Position numbers and translations under genes: made by a program. The notes under the pieces were generated by a model, which did not search any database, had not been told where the DNA came from, and saw only the letters and a list, made by a program, of their open reading frames with translations. This document shows positions 43,186-53,800 of a stretch of DNA of 64,000 nt, in pieces (within the stretch, counting starts at the first letter, position 1; the number at the start of each line of letters is the position of its first letter). This DNA is from Cognaticolwellia sediminilitoris (lineage in GTDB: Bacteria > Pseudomonadota > Gammaproteobacteria > Enterobacterales > Alteromonadaceae), in the NCBI GenBank assembly GCA_002104535.1, contig NBOG01000008.1, positions 103,103 to 167,102 of the forward strand, read 5' to 3'.

Positions 43186-43229
43186 GCCTTTAAAGATAGT
43201 TGGCGCCTGCGGACAAAATTGGAGTAAAA

Positions 43230-44873
43230 ATGCAAGATAGAACCTCATTACCAAGTTGGAAAATGTTAGAAGCTCATGCTATTGATATGAAGTCACAGCA
43301 TATGAGCGAGTTATTCGATAAAAACCCTGAGCGTTTTAATCAGTTTTCTATCCAGCTTGCGCCCTTTCTTGTTGATTATTCAAAGAACCTTATATCCAAA
43401 ACGACAATGGAAATGCTGATTGATTTAGCAAAAGAGTGTGACGTTGAAGCTTGGCGCGAAAAAATGTTCAATGGCGAGAGAATTAACAGTACTGAAGAAC
43501 GTGCTGTATTACACACTGCCTTAAGAAATCGCAGTGAAACTCCGATCATGCTTGATGGCAAAGACATTAATATTGATGTGCGATTGGCACTTGATAAAAT
43601 GAAAGTGTTCAGTGACAAAGTTCGCCAAGGTTTATGGAAAGGCTACTCTGGCAAGCGTATTACTGATGTGGTTAATATTGGTGTAGGTGGTTCAAATTTA
43701 GGCCCCCAAATGGTCACTGAAGCACTCGATCAATACAGCGATAATAGTGTTAACGTTCACTATGTTTCCAATGTTGATGGAACACAAATAGCTAACGTAC
43801 TTAGGCCATTAAACCCTGAAAAAGTCTTATTTATTGTCTCCAGTAAAACTTTTACAACAACAGAAACCATGACCAATGCTAAAACAGCAATGAAGTGGTT
43901 AGTATCTTCTTCTTTTGATCAATCGGCCATTGCAAAACATTTTGTTGCGGTTTCATCAAATAAAAAGAATGCCACGGAGTTTGGTATTGCCGAAGAAAAC
44001 ATTTTTGATATGTGGGATTGGGTGGGTGGTCGTTTCTCATTATGGTCAGCTATTGGTTTACCTATTGCTATTGACCTTGGCTTTGAACGTTTTATTGAAT
44101 TACTTGAAGGCGCCCATGAAATTGATCAGCATTTTTGTAATACCCCTTTAGCAGAAAACGCTCCTGTCATTTTAGCTTTACTCAGTGTCTGGAACTGCAC
44201 TTTTCTTGGCGCGCAATCTCAAGCTATATTACCTTATGATCAATCGCTACATATGCTGTCAGCTTATTTACAACAAGCTGAAATGGAAAGTAATGGCAAG
44301 TCGGTCACTTGGAATGGCGACTCAATTTCTTACCCTACTGTACCCTCCATTTGGGGAGAGTTAGGTATTAATGGCCAACATGCTTTTTATCAATATTTAC
44401 ATCAAAGTAATAATATTGTACCCGCTGATTTTATCGGTTCAGTTGAGAGTGTGACGCCAGTACAAGGCCATCATGAAACTTTAATGGCTAATTTCTTTGC
44501 TCAAACTCAGGCACTGATGCAAGGGGTTGATGAAACCCAAGTTCGTGCCGATTTAAAGGCTAAAGGGAGAACTCAAGATTACATCGATAAAGTCGCTCCA
44601 CATAAAGTTCATAAAGGAAATCGCCCTACCAATACAATCTTAATGAAGCGAATTTCTCCACATTCATTAGGCAGTTTAATTGCCCTTTATGAACATAAAA
44701 TATTTGTTCAAGGCATTATTTTACAAATCTGTTCTTTTGATCAGTGGGGTGTTGAATTAGGAAAAGGATTGGCGAACAATATTCAAGCAGAATTGTCTTC
44801 GGGTGAAATAAGTAAAGCACATGACAGCTCAACGACTGGCTTAATTAACTTTTACCAAAGCTATACAAAATAA
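43230..44873 (+). CDS. pgi: Glucose-6-phosphate isomerase
   Basis: Cytoplasmic enzyme interconverting glucose-6-phosphate and fructose-6-phosphate in glycolysis and gluconeogenesis. 547 residues, matching the family. Motifs: DVVNIGVGGSNLGPQMVTEA (phosphosugar binding), VSSKTFTTTETMTN, MWDWVGGRFSLWSAIGLPIA (PGI signature 1 region) and SFDQWGVELGKGLAN (signature 2). The start at MQDRTSLPSWK is chosen because TTGGAG lies seven bases upstream; an upstream TTG codon is rejected. Monocistronic with its own terminator. Confidence 0.97.
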   Translation: MQDRTSLPSWKMLEAHAIDMKSQHMSELFDKNPERFNQFSIQLAPFLVDYSKNLISKTTMEMLIDLAKECDVEAWREKMFNGERINSTEERAVLHTALRNRSETPIMLDGKDINIDVRLALDKMKVFSDKVRQGLWKGYSGKRITDVVNIGVGGSNLGPQMVTEALDQYSDNSVNVHYVSNVDGTQIANVLRPLNPEKVLFIVSSKTFTTTETMTNAKTAMKWLVSSSFDQSAIAKHFVAVSSNKKNATEFGIAEENIFDMWDWVGGRFSLWSAIGLPIAIDLGFERFIELLEGAHEIDQHFCNTPLAENAPVILALLSVWNCTFLGAQSQAILPYDQSLHMLSAYLQQAEMESNGKSVTWNGDSISYPTVPSIWGELGINGQHAFYQYLHQSNNIVPADFIGSVESVTPVQGHHETLMANFFAQTQALMQGVDETQVRADLKAKGRTQDYIDKVAPHKVHKGNRPTNTILMKRISPHSLGSLIALYEHKIFVQGIILQICSFDQWGVELGKGLANNIQAELSSGEISKAHDSSTTGLINFYQSYTK

Positions 44874-44891
44874 TTATTCCCACAATAAAAT

Positions 44892-44923
44892 AAAAATAGC
44901 GAACTTAACGTTCGCTATTTTTT
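44892..44923. terminator. Terminator of pgi
   Basis: Stem AAAATAGCGAAC/GTTCGCTATTTT with a 5-base loop and T run, 19 bases after the pgi stop. It may also serve the convergent S9 peptidase gene. Confidence 0.9.
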
Positions 44924-44951
44924 TAACTTAATTTACCTTGATATTTACAGC

Positions 44952-46871
44952 TTATAAGTGCGCTTGTAAAAAACTTAAGTATTTATTTGATGCTTGGATT
45001 CGGTTAGCTTTTTTGCTGAAGCCATGCCCCTCATCATCAAAGACTAAGTAATCAACGTATGTTCCACCTGAGCGAATAGACTCGACCATTTCATCACTTT
45101 CAATTTTCAGGACTCGTGGGTCATTTTTACCTTGCACCACTAGTACCGGCTTCTTAACATTCTGACCAAAAAATACTGGGGATATATTATGCAAGCGCTC
45201 TTTATCGGTACTTGGGTCACCTAATTCGTCGTACAACGATTGTCTAAATGACTCCCAGTAAGGCGGAATGCTTTCTAATGTTCGAACCCAGTTAGTTACA
45301 CCAAAAATGTTAATGCCGACTTCAAATTCATCAGTGAAAGCCATTGCTGCCATCGTTAAATAACCACCATAGCTACCGCCGATAACGCCTATTCTATCTG
45401 AGTCAACCCAATCTAAGGACTGTAAATAATATTTATTGAATACCACATCTTTTAAATCATGGTCGCCATGTTTTTTATCATCTAAATGAAAAAATGTTTT
45501 ACCATAGCCACTAGAGCCACGGTTATTAATTCTAAAAATAGCATAGCCGTTATTGACTAAATGCTGGATCAGCGCAGAATAACCTTTGCGGCTTTGTCCA
45601 CCAGGCCCACCATGTATCCATACTAAAGCAGGTACTTTTTGTGTCGCTGCTTGTTTTGGCTTATACAAAATGCCAGGGATTTCTAAGCCATCAAAACTTT
45701 TAAATCTAACGACTTCGCCTACCACTAAGTTTTCTTCCAAAATATTAGGGTTACCGGTATCAGTTAAACGCTTAATTTTTTCAGTGCCTACCTGATGCAC
45801 ATAAAGGTTTGACGGTGATGTATCAGAGTTAATGTAGAACACCATTAATTTACCATCATCAGAAAAATTAACGCCACGTAAATCACCACTTGGCATATCT
45901 GGTAACGTTAGATTCTTCTTAGTGACTAAGTCAATAATTTCGATTTTGGTTTGTGCGTCAGCATTAACGCCATGGACTTGGTAACGCCCATCTTTAGAGA
46001 AATAACTAAAACTAACATCCCAATCAACGGCAAAATTAACTGACTTTTCTTTGCTCGCTATGTCGTAAGTCCATGCCTGTTTAAACTCACCAAATTCATC
46101 TGTGGAATAAATCAGTGCGCTATTATCTCGCGTAAAGGTATAAGCACTATGATCAACATCACCCTCGTGCTCAGTAATCAATTGCGCTAGACGCTGTTTG
46201 CTCGCTAAATTAACTAAGTATAAATTTGAGTCTGCATTGGTATTAGTTTTACTTAAAACGATGTATTGCCCATTGGGACTAATGGCTTCCGGTGAATAAC
46301 CTGAATCATTTTTATATATCAGCTCTCTGGCGTAATCTGCTACTTGATACAAGTAGATATCAAAAAACTTGGCATCTCTTTCATTCGTAGCCACATAAAA
46401 CTGTTTATTGTTTTCATGCCAACTAACAAAATACGCTTTCAAATCTTCACCTGGCGTTAAATCTTTGACTGTACCGTCTACTTCTTGTACAAAAAGGTGA
46501 TCTTGTTCATCACCCCCTTTATCGGCACTATACAAAAACCGCTCATCCTCGGGAAACCAACCCTCAACATAGATTGATTCGTTAGTTGAATGTGTTAATT
46601 GAATTGGAGCAGAACCATCAATCGGTACTCTATAGGCATTATAAATACCACTTTCATCGTCGCTAACGAGTATCGCACTATCGTCAGCATTAATTGAAGA
46701 ACCAAATACTGAGCGAGTTTTATAAAACTCTTCTGCACTATAGGTGTTAAATTTTGATGCTTTTATTTCTGGAACGCTTGCTTGTAAATTGGGCTCTTGT
46801 TTTGAACAAGCCGTTAATAATATGCCCACACATATAGCGAGCATTTGCATTGATTTGGATAAATTTTTCAT
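44952..46871 (-). CDS. S9-family prolyl oligopeptidase-like serine peptidase, lipoprotein
   Basis: 639 residues with lipobox (GILLTACSK, Cys about residue 22). The N-terminal half is a WD40-like beta-propeller (for example GWFPEDERFLYSADKGGDEQ) that gates access. The C-terminal alpha/beta hydrolase has the nucleophile in GVIGGSYGGYLTMAAM, Asp in VVQGKNDPRV and His in FDDEGHGFSKK. This order is that of the S9 family (dipeptidyl peptidase IV or acylaminoacyl peptidase types). It would release short peptides outside the cytoplasm. Start ATG, with AAGGGAATAAAA upstream. Confidence 0.93.
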   Translation of the reverse strand: MKNLSKSMQMLAICVGILLTACSKQEPNLQASVPEIKASKFNTYSAEEFYKTRSVFGSSINADDSAILVSDDESGIYNAYRVPIDGSAPIQLTHSTNESIYVEGWFPEDERFLYSADKGGDEQDHLFVQEVDGTVKDLTPGEDLKAYFVSWHENNKQFYVATNERDAKFFDIYLYQVADYARELIYKNDSGYSPEAISPNGQYIVLSKTNTNADSNLYLVNLASKQRLAQLITEHEGDVDHSAYTFTRDNSALIYSTDEFGEFKQAWTYDIASKEKSVNFAVDWDVSFSYFSKDGRYQVHGVNADAQTKIEIIDLVTKKNLTLPDMPSGDLRGVNFSDDGKLMVFYINSDTSPSNLYVHQVGTEKIKRLTDTGNPNILEENLVVGEVVRFKSFDGLEIPGILYKPKQAATQKVPALVWIHGGPGGQSRKGYSALIQHLVNNGYAIFRINNRGSSGYGKTFFHLDDKKHGDHDLKDVVFNKYYLQSLDWVDSDRIGVIGGSYGGYLTMAAMAFTDEFEVGINIFGVTNWVRTLESIPPYWESFRQSLYDELGDPSTDKERLHNISPVFFGQNVKKPVLVVQGKNDPRVLKIESDEMVESIRSGGTYVDYLVFDDEGHGFSKKANRIQASNKYLSFLQAHL

Positions 46872-47071
46872 TTTTATTCCCTTAACTTTTTACTATTTTA
46901 TTTTTAGTTATCAAATACTTTTAATCAAAAACCAGTATAGTTCAAATATCGTACAATCAAAATTTTTATTCTCTTCATTATAAAATTACAAAACTGAGAA
47001 TTTTAAAGCTAAAATAGCGTAAACTAGACAGATATATTCTTGTATCAATAATACAGTTCTTAATTAGTCAA

Positions 47072-47578
47072 ATGACCACATCATTAAAATATTTATCTCA
47101 CTACTCCCTAGGTATTCAACAACAAGTCAAAAAGCTGATCGAAGAAGATAGTTTAAAAGCTTACCTGTTAGCACAATTCCCAAAACCTCATGAAATTAGC
47201 TCCGATAAATCGCTGCGCCAATACACTAACGAAATTAAGCAACAATTTCTGAAGAAGTCAGCACCACTAAGCCAAGTAAAATATGATGATAAAATTCATG
47301 TTGTTAACAACGCACTAGGTTTACACACCTACGTTTCACGTGTTCAAGGGGGTAAACTGAAAAGTAAAAATGAGATCCGTATCGGCAGCATATTTAGAAA
47401 AGCGCCGGAAGCACTTTTGAATATGATAGTGGTACATGAACTTGCACACTTAAAAGAAAAAGACCATAACAAAGCTTTTTATAAACTTTGCCAACATATG
47501 CTACCTAACTACCAGCAATTAGAGTTAATGACCCGTATTTACCTGACAGAGATCGAGCGAAACGGTAATATTTATTAA
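47072..47578 (+). CDS. YgjP-like (M48/DUF45) metallopeptidase domain protein
   Basis: 168 residues without signal peptide, so cytoplasmic. The zinc-binding motif is VVHELAHLKEKDHNKAFYKL (HExxH about residue 122, third ligand His in the DHNKAFY part), the hallmark of the YgjP/DUF45 family. Known relatives include E. coli YgjP; substrates are uncertain. The start is ATG, and the N-terminal 40 residues are helical. It precedes a divergently organised sensor region on the same strand but with its own 212-base spacer. Confidence 0.85.
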   Translation: MTTSLKYLSHYSLGIQQQVKKLIEEDSLKAYLLAQFPKPHEISSDKSLRQYTNEIKQQFLKKSAPLSQVKYDDKIHVVNNALGLHTYVSRVQGGKLKSKNEIRIGSIFRKAPEALLNMIVVHELAHLKEKDHNKAFYKLCQHMLPNYQQLELMTRIYLTEIERNGNIY

Positions 47579-47790
47579 AGAGTTTCTAGGATGAATGTCT
47601 TAATATTCAGATAAATATCTGATATTAAGTTGTAAAGGAATGTAACCAGTTCATTAAAAGATTTAACAATATTTAATATCTCTGTTTTGATTCACAAAGC
47701 ATTAACATAAGGTATACTGACTTCAGCTAAATAAACACCAACCACATAAATTTTAATAAACGTGTTGTTACTGACAATTAGGTTGTAGAT

Positions 47791-50700
47791 TTGCAGATAT
47801 CAAACAGAAAATTATTATTGACTGTTAGTATTGTTCTAACTTTATTACCTTACTTTTTAATCAATGAAATTTACCCCTTTAGCCATCCTTGGTTAGAAAA
47901 AGGCCCCCTACTGCTTTTACAAATAATCAGTGTTGGCATTGTTACCGTTAGTTATTTGCGAATAAAAACCCGAGCATTAAAGCTATTTTGGCAGTTTATC
48001 ACCCTAGCCCTAATATCTGCCTTGTTTTCAAATTTGTTATTTAGCTTTAAGTTCGTTGAGAAAAACCTATTACTTCAAGACTTTTTTACTTTATGTAGTT
48101 ATTTCTTCATTCTTTTAGCAATAGAAACTAACCCACACATAAATGAAACAAAAACCAACCGAAATATTAGTAGCCGCGTTGCTGCTATTTTTTTCAGCTT
48201 AATATGCTTTAGTTATTTAGTATTATTACCCTTTGAATTTGCAAACAATGCTGAAGATAAAGTTACCTCTTCACATCTATTTCATGTGCTTGTAGCAGCG
48301 TTAATTTTTCTTCGATTAGCGGTAAATAGCATCCAGTGTCAAAGCCCATTTTGGAGCAAATTCTATGGTTTACTTTCGATAGCAGCAGGAGCTTTACTGT
48401 TAAGTAAAACAATGGGGTACCTGAGTAATTGGACCGCGGTTTCTTTACCTATTTATGTAATTACACTGCTAGTGCTCATTCCTTATTGCGCACTCATTAT
48501 TGCCGCTAACACCTGTTTAACAACTGAAGAGCCAGCATCTGAAAAAAGCTTTTCATCAACACCAGAATTTTACATAGCATTACTTATTTGCTGTTCAGTT
48601 GTTATGCACTTAGCAGGCTTAGAGTTCAATCTTCATTATAAAATTGATTCATCTCTGCAATCTTTGTTAATTGTTATTTGGTTGGGTATTTCCTTAACAT
48701 TATTAACCACTATAATTTATCGTAAAAACCGACAAGAACAAAAGAAACAACAGCAAATTGAATTACAAACGACAGCCCAACAAGAGTTGATAAAGCTTAA
48801 TCAATTATTAACTGGTGCCATGCTTAATAGTGAAGAAAAAGCCATTGTTAATGCATCAAGTAATGCGATATTAACGACAAGCACCGATGGAACGGTATTA
48901 TCTGCAAACCCTGCGGCTGTTCAGCTTTTTCAATGCTTGGAGGGAGAAATCATCTCCAGCAGCGTCAGCGATTTTTTCTCACCTGATGATCAAATGCATT
49001 ACTTCTTTGACTTTAAAAGCAACGTTTATACCTTGCAGCGTAAAGACGCCGGCATTTCAATAGAATGTAATGCAAGTCGAAAAGACGGTACAACGTTTCC
49101 TGTTCAAGCAGAATTACAATGGGCAGATAGAGAAGAACAACCTTTGGTTGTTATTACTTTTATTAACCTGACTGCTCGAAAACTCGCAGAGCAGCAAGCA
49201 CTAGATTTGAAAGACAAGTTTATTGCCAATATTTCACATGAATTTAGAACCCCGCTGACGATTATCAACGGCATATTGGACCGATATTTAGTTAAAGAGC
49301 ACACAGAAGAGGAAGGTAAAGAGTTACAAACCGCTAAGCGTAACGGATTAAGATTAGTGCGGATGGTAGAACAGTTACTTGAGCTATCTCGCTTAGCCGA
49401 CAATCCTCAATTGACCTTGTCGACTTATCGCCTTCATACTTTAATGGCAATGCCAGCCGATTCGTTTTCCCGCTTAGCCGCTCAAAATAAGTTGACGTTA
49501 ACCTGTGAAATTCCAGATGACATTTGGTTTGATTGTGACGCACAAGCTTTCGAAAAAGTCATTTTCAACTTAATCGCTAATGCGATTAAGTACACGCCAG
49601 CTGGTGGCAGCATAAAAGTGGTTGCATTTAAAGACGGTGATAACTTCAACCTTGATATCATTGATACTGGCATAGGAATTGAGCCAAGTTCACAAGCAAA
49701 AATATTTGAACGCTTTCAAAGAGCTGATGATGAAAAAAACCAAGGGGTTTTCGGCGTCGGTATTGGCTTATCACTGGTCAACGAATTGGTAAAAGCCCAT
49801 CAATGGAATATTAATGTATTAAGTGAATATAACAAAGGAAGTAAATTTACTTTAACAATACCTTGTGCACAGGCGGTATCAGCAGAAAAATCAACGCCAA
49901 CTAGTATCTCTCAAACTGAAGTTTCTTCACTCTTAATTGAACAAAATACAGCTAATATTACTAATAAAAAGAAAACACAAAAGGTGATCTTAGTTATTGA
50001 AGATAATTTAGATATGCAAGCGCATATAAAGCAAGTTATAGCGCAACAACATCATTGTTTACTGGCTGATAGTGGAGAGGAAGGGTTAACGCTGGCACAA
50101 GAGTATTTACCAGATTTAATTGTTTGCGACATAATGCTAACAGGCATCGATGGCTTCGCCGTACTCAAAGCGTTAAAAAGCCATGAATTAACTTCTCACA
50201 TCCCTGTAATTTTATTAACGGCCCGCTCAGACCTTGACAGTCGACTTCATGGTCTAAATTTACAAGCCGATGAATATTTAAGTAAACCTTTCAACCAACA
50301 AGAGCTGCTAACCCGTATAAGTAACTTGATTACTGGTCGAGAGCAATTACAAAAAGGTTATATCGCTCACTTTAATAAAGACATACAAAAAACCAGAAAA
50401 GATAGCAGTTTCGATAATGTTGCTGACTTATCCCATGATTCTGAAGATGAACTGACCTTAGATAACAAGTTCTTAGATAAATTAGAAACAGTAACAGCTA
50501 AAGTTTATATGAATACTGATTTAGATATAGTACAGCTCTCGGCACATATGGCGATGAGTGAACGACAGCTGCAACGAAAAATAAAAAGCTTATTGGGTAT
50601 AACACCTAATAACTTTATTAAAGAATTTCGTCTTAAAAAAGCAAAAATCTTACTACAAAACGGCTCTCAAATTGGCCGTATCGCCATGGATGTTGGCTTT

Positions 50701-50805
50701 TCCTCTCAAACATACTTTGGCAGATGCTTTAAAGAAGAATTTTCTTGTACTCCAAAGCAATATCAGCAACAACTTAAAGAAGATATGGTTAATGAAAGCC
50801 TTTAA
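47791..50805 (+). CDS. Hybrid histidine kinase with receiver and AraC output domain
   Basis: 1004 residues joining a full two-component system in one protein. About eight N-terminal membrane helices (residues 5-305) form the sensor without a large periplasmic domain. Then a short coiled coil, a PAS domain (about 345-465), HisKA with His483 in NISHEFRTPLTII, and an HATPase domain with DTGIGIEPSSQAKIFERF and GVGIGLSLVNELV. Next come a receiver with Asp780 in VCDIMLTGIDGF and a C-terminal AraC helix-turn-helix pair (GFSSQTYFGRCFKEEFSCTP). Start is TTG. It can sense, autophosphorylate and bind DNA itself. It ends three bases from the convergent propeller sensor gene. Confidence 0.92.
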   Translation: MQISNRKLLLTVSIVLTLLPYFLINEIYPFSHPWLEKGPLLLLQIISVGIVTVSYLRIKTRALKLFWQFITLALISALFSNLLFSFKFVEKNLLLQDFFTLCSYFFILLAIETNPHINETKTNRNISSRVAAIFFSLICFSYLVLLPFEFANNAEDKVTSSHLFHVLVAALIFLRLAVNSIQCQSPFWSKFYGLLSIAAGALLLSKTMGYLSNWTAVSLPIYVITLLVLIPYCALIIAANTCLTTEEPASEKSFSSTPEFYIALLICCSVVMHLAGLEFNLHYKIDSSLQSLLIVIWLGISLTLLTTIIYRKNRQEQKKQQQIELQTTAQQELIKLNQLLTGAMLNSEEKAIVNASSNAILTTSTDGTVLSANPAAVQLFQCLEGEIISSSVSDFFSPDDQMHYFFDFKSNVYTLQRKDAGISIECNASRKDGTTFPVQAELQWADREEQPLVVITFINLTARKLAEQQALDLKDKFIANISHEFRTPLTIINGILDRYLVKEHTEEEGKELQTAKRNGLRLVRMVEQLLELSRLADNPQLTLSTYRLHTLMAMPADSFSRLAAQNKLTLTCEIPDDIWFDCDAQAFEKVIFNLIANAIKYTPAGGSIKVVAFKDGDNFNLDIIDTGIGIEPSSQAKIFERFQRADDEKNQGVFGVGIGLSLVNELVKAHQWNINVLSEYNKGSKFTLTIPCAQAVSAEKSTPTSISQTEVSSLLIEQNTANITNKKKTQKVILVIEDNLDMQAHIKQVIAQQHHCLLADSGEEGLTLAQEYLPDLIVCDIMLTGIDGFAVLKALKSHELTSHIPVILLTARSDLDSRLHGLNLQADEYLSKPFNQQELLTRISNLITGREQLQKGYIAHFNKDIQKTRKDSSFDNVADLSHDSEDELTLDNKFLDKLETVTAKVYMNTDLDIVQLSAHMAMSERQLQRKIKSLLGITPNNFIKEFRLKKAKILLQNGSQIGRIAMDVGFSSQTYFGRCFKEEFSCTPKQYQQQLKEDMVNESL

Positions 50806-50808
50806 AGT

Positions 50809-53800
50809 TTACGTTAATCCAGATTTTACAATTACATGCTCTTTAAATGCGGCAATGTTACTACTCTGAATTAATTTAAGGTAATCAAAAGATGCTGACT
50901 TAGGTCCACAAAGACCTAGCCAAGCTACTTTTTCATCTTGTTCAACAAAGTTTAGCGCTTGCTCTATTAAGACGCTTATTTGGTCCCAACTAACCTCTAA
51001 AGGGTTATCACGACTGAAAGGGAAATAAGCGTACGCCATATTGATCTTAGTATCGTTCTCTACTACGCTGACAAATCTACCAGATAAACGCGATGCAAGT
51101 TCACTGGCATTATTGTCTTTTTCATACCCTATAATTGCAAAAGTATCTTCTGACCAACGAATAACAAGGTCGTCATTATTGCGGGTATATAACAATAAAT
51201 CAGTTAAGTTAACCAGCTGACTATTACTAAATTCAGCGTAATCGCTGATCTTAAGCATTAAAATATAGAGCCGTGGTAAAATATCACGCTGAACAGGCTG
51301 TAAATTTTGATGCATTTGTTTCATCAACTGACTTGTTTGCTCAATGTAAATATCTAGGTAACGACGACTTTTCACTCCCGTTACCTTGTCAACTATTGCC
51401 GCTTTTTCAAGTTTCTTATTCGCTTGGGCGAGCTCAACGTTTTGAACTTTAAACTTTTCTGTTTTCTCTTGTACTTGCTGCTCTAGATAAAGCTTTTGCT
51501 GCTGTTCAATAATAAGCTTACGATTTAAAAATCGAGAATAACTAAGCACGACTACTGCTAACGCTAAGGTATAAAGTAAATAAGCCCACCAAGTTCTCCA
51601 TGGCGCAGGCTTAACAACGATATCGAGCGAAAGGCCAGGCTCACTCCAAACATTGTCACTATTACCGGCTTTGATTTGTAATTGATAACTACCCGCAGGC
51701 AAGTTTGTGTAAGTTGCTCGACGAGAAGAGCCGGCTTCGAGCCATTCTTGGTCAAAACCTAATAAGCGATATTTATATCGTGTTGACTCAGGGCTAGCAT
51801 AGTTTAACCCTACATATTCGAAAGATATTAATTGATCATTATAATCTAATTCAAGACTTTTAAGACTAGTTAATGTCGATGGAAATTCCATTGGTTCGTT
51901 TAACTTTAAGACATTGGTCAGTCTAACAGGTGGTGGGGTAATTTTATTCTGATTGTTATTTGGTTGAATGCTTGAAAAACCTTTACCAGAGCCAAAATAA
52001 ATGACATTGTCTACGCTTTTAAAAATAGCGCCATGTGTATAGTCTAAATCTACTAGTCCATGACTTAAATCAAAATGTTTAAATGTTTTAGTCGCTAAAG
52101 AATAACATGTTACACCTTGATTAGTACTTAGCCAGATATCATTAAAATCATCCTGAGTCATGCCATAGACCGTCTGACTTTTCATACCATCATTAGTGTC
52201 AATACGTTTGAATCGATAGTTTTGTTCGAGTCTATCACGATAAGATAGTACGTTTAGACCTGCTGCTTGGGTACTGATCCAAAGATTTTTATCATTATCT
52301 AATAGTAAATACCAAGAAAGATCACTCGAAATACTGTTTGGATCTTCTTTATCATTTATTATATGGTTGAATTTTTGAGTTTTAGGATCAAAACGGCTCA
52401 GGCCACCACCATATGTCGCAACCCAAATAATCCCTTCTTCATCTGCTAATAAGTGTAATATAGAATTGTTATTAGGTCCTAAATCAGGATGATCCTTATC
52501 ACTAACAAATCGAGTAAAACTATCATCTGAATTAAGCCTATTCAGTCCTTGATTAAAAGTAGAAACCCATATCTGTCCTTTTTTATCTTTAATAATATCT
52601 GTAATACTATTTGCTGATATTGATGAAGAGTCTAAAGCATCACTTTTGTATTCTTTAATAGATTTAGTACTTAAATTTACGCGGTACAGACCAGAAGCTC
52701 TTGTACCTACCCAAAGAAAATTGTCATCATAAAATAGGTTCATTACGCGCAAGTTTTTAAAGAAACCACCTAAATCCACTTGTAATACTTTGTCTTCCTT
52801 CTCCAGTAATTGGTATATACGACCATTGTAAGCGCTAAAATAAATGCTTTCTGGTGTTGCCTGCGTGAAGCTAGTAATATTTGGCCGATCAAGTGCAGGG
52901 TGTTCTTTTCCATTATATTGACGGAATGTTGTCATGGTAGGATCCCAACGGTTTAAACCATTTAAGGTACCAATCCACATCAAACCATTTTGATCTTCAA
53001 AAAAGTTCATAATGTAGTTACTACTAACACTATAAGGGTTACTCGCGGAGTAATTAAACCTTTCAAAAGTTTTTGTTTTTAAATCATAAATTGATAGGCC
53101 ATTGTCCGTTGCTATCCAAATATTATCTTCAAAATCTTGATAAAAATTATGAATAGTATTACTACTGATCGAGTTGTTATCGTCAACATTAAACTCAAAA
53201 TGAGTCATGCTTTCATCTTGGACTGTGTATTTTAATAACCCTTTATCAACAGTACCAACCCAAACATTTCCTTGCTTATCTTTGAAAAGAGCATTTACAA
53301 ATTTATTAATATAGTTATCCGATTTATTTGGAGCGTATTTTATAGTGCGTTTAAAATTACCATTTAAATCGAATACTGAAATACCTCCACCATTTGTACC
53401 TACCCAAATTTCATTATTATCTGTTTCAATAATCGCATATACCTCGTTATGCGATAAGCTAGGGTTGCCGCCTAATTTTTGATTGATTTGTGTAACTAAC
53501 CAATCTTGGTCATTAATTGAAAGGATATTTAAGCCATTTTCTGTGCCAATCCAAATTTTACCTTCACTATCTTCAAATAAGGTATTGATGCCATCGTTAG
53601 TAATAGCTGCATTTTTAGTAGACGTTGTTAGATGACGGAAACCTTTTGACTTAGGATCATAAAGATTAAGCCCGCCGCCACGAGTACCAACCCAAAGTCG
53701 TTGGCTTTTATCTATAATTATACGGGTAATAACATTAGAGCTTAATGAGTTCGAAACTGATGTTTTATTGTAAAAACTAAGAAATTGATGGCCGTCGTAT

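Larger units (their letters stand above)
42830..43229. other. Long leader region upstream of pgi
   Basis: 400 bp without a gene. It contains two palindromes described separately and AT-rich tracts suitable for promoters. No terminator for the TetR gene was recognised here. Confidence 0.5.
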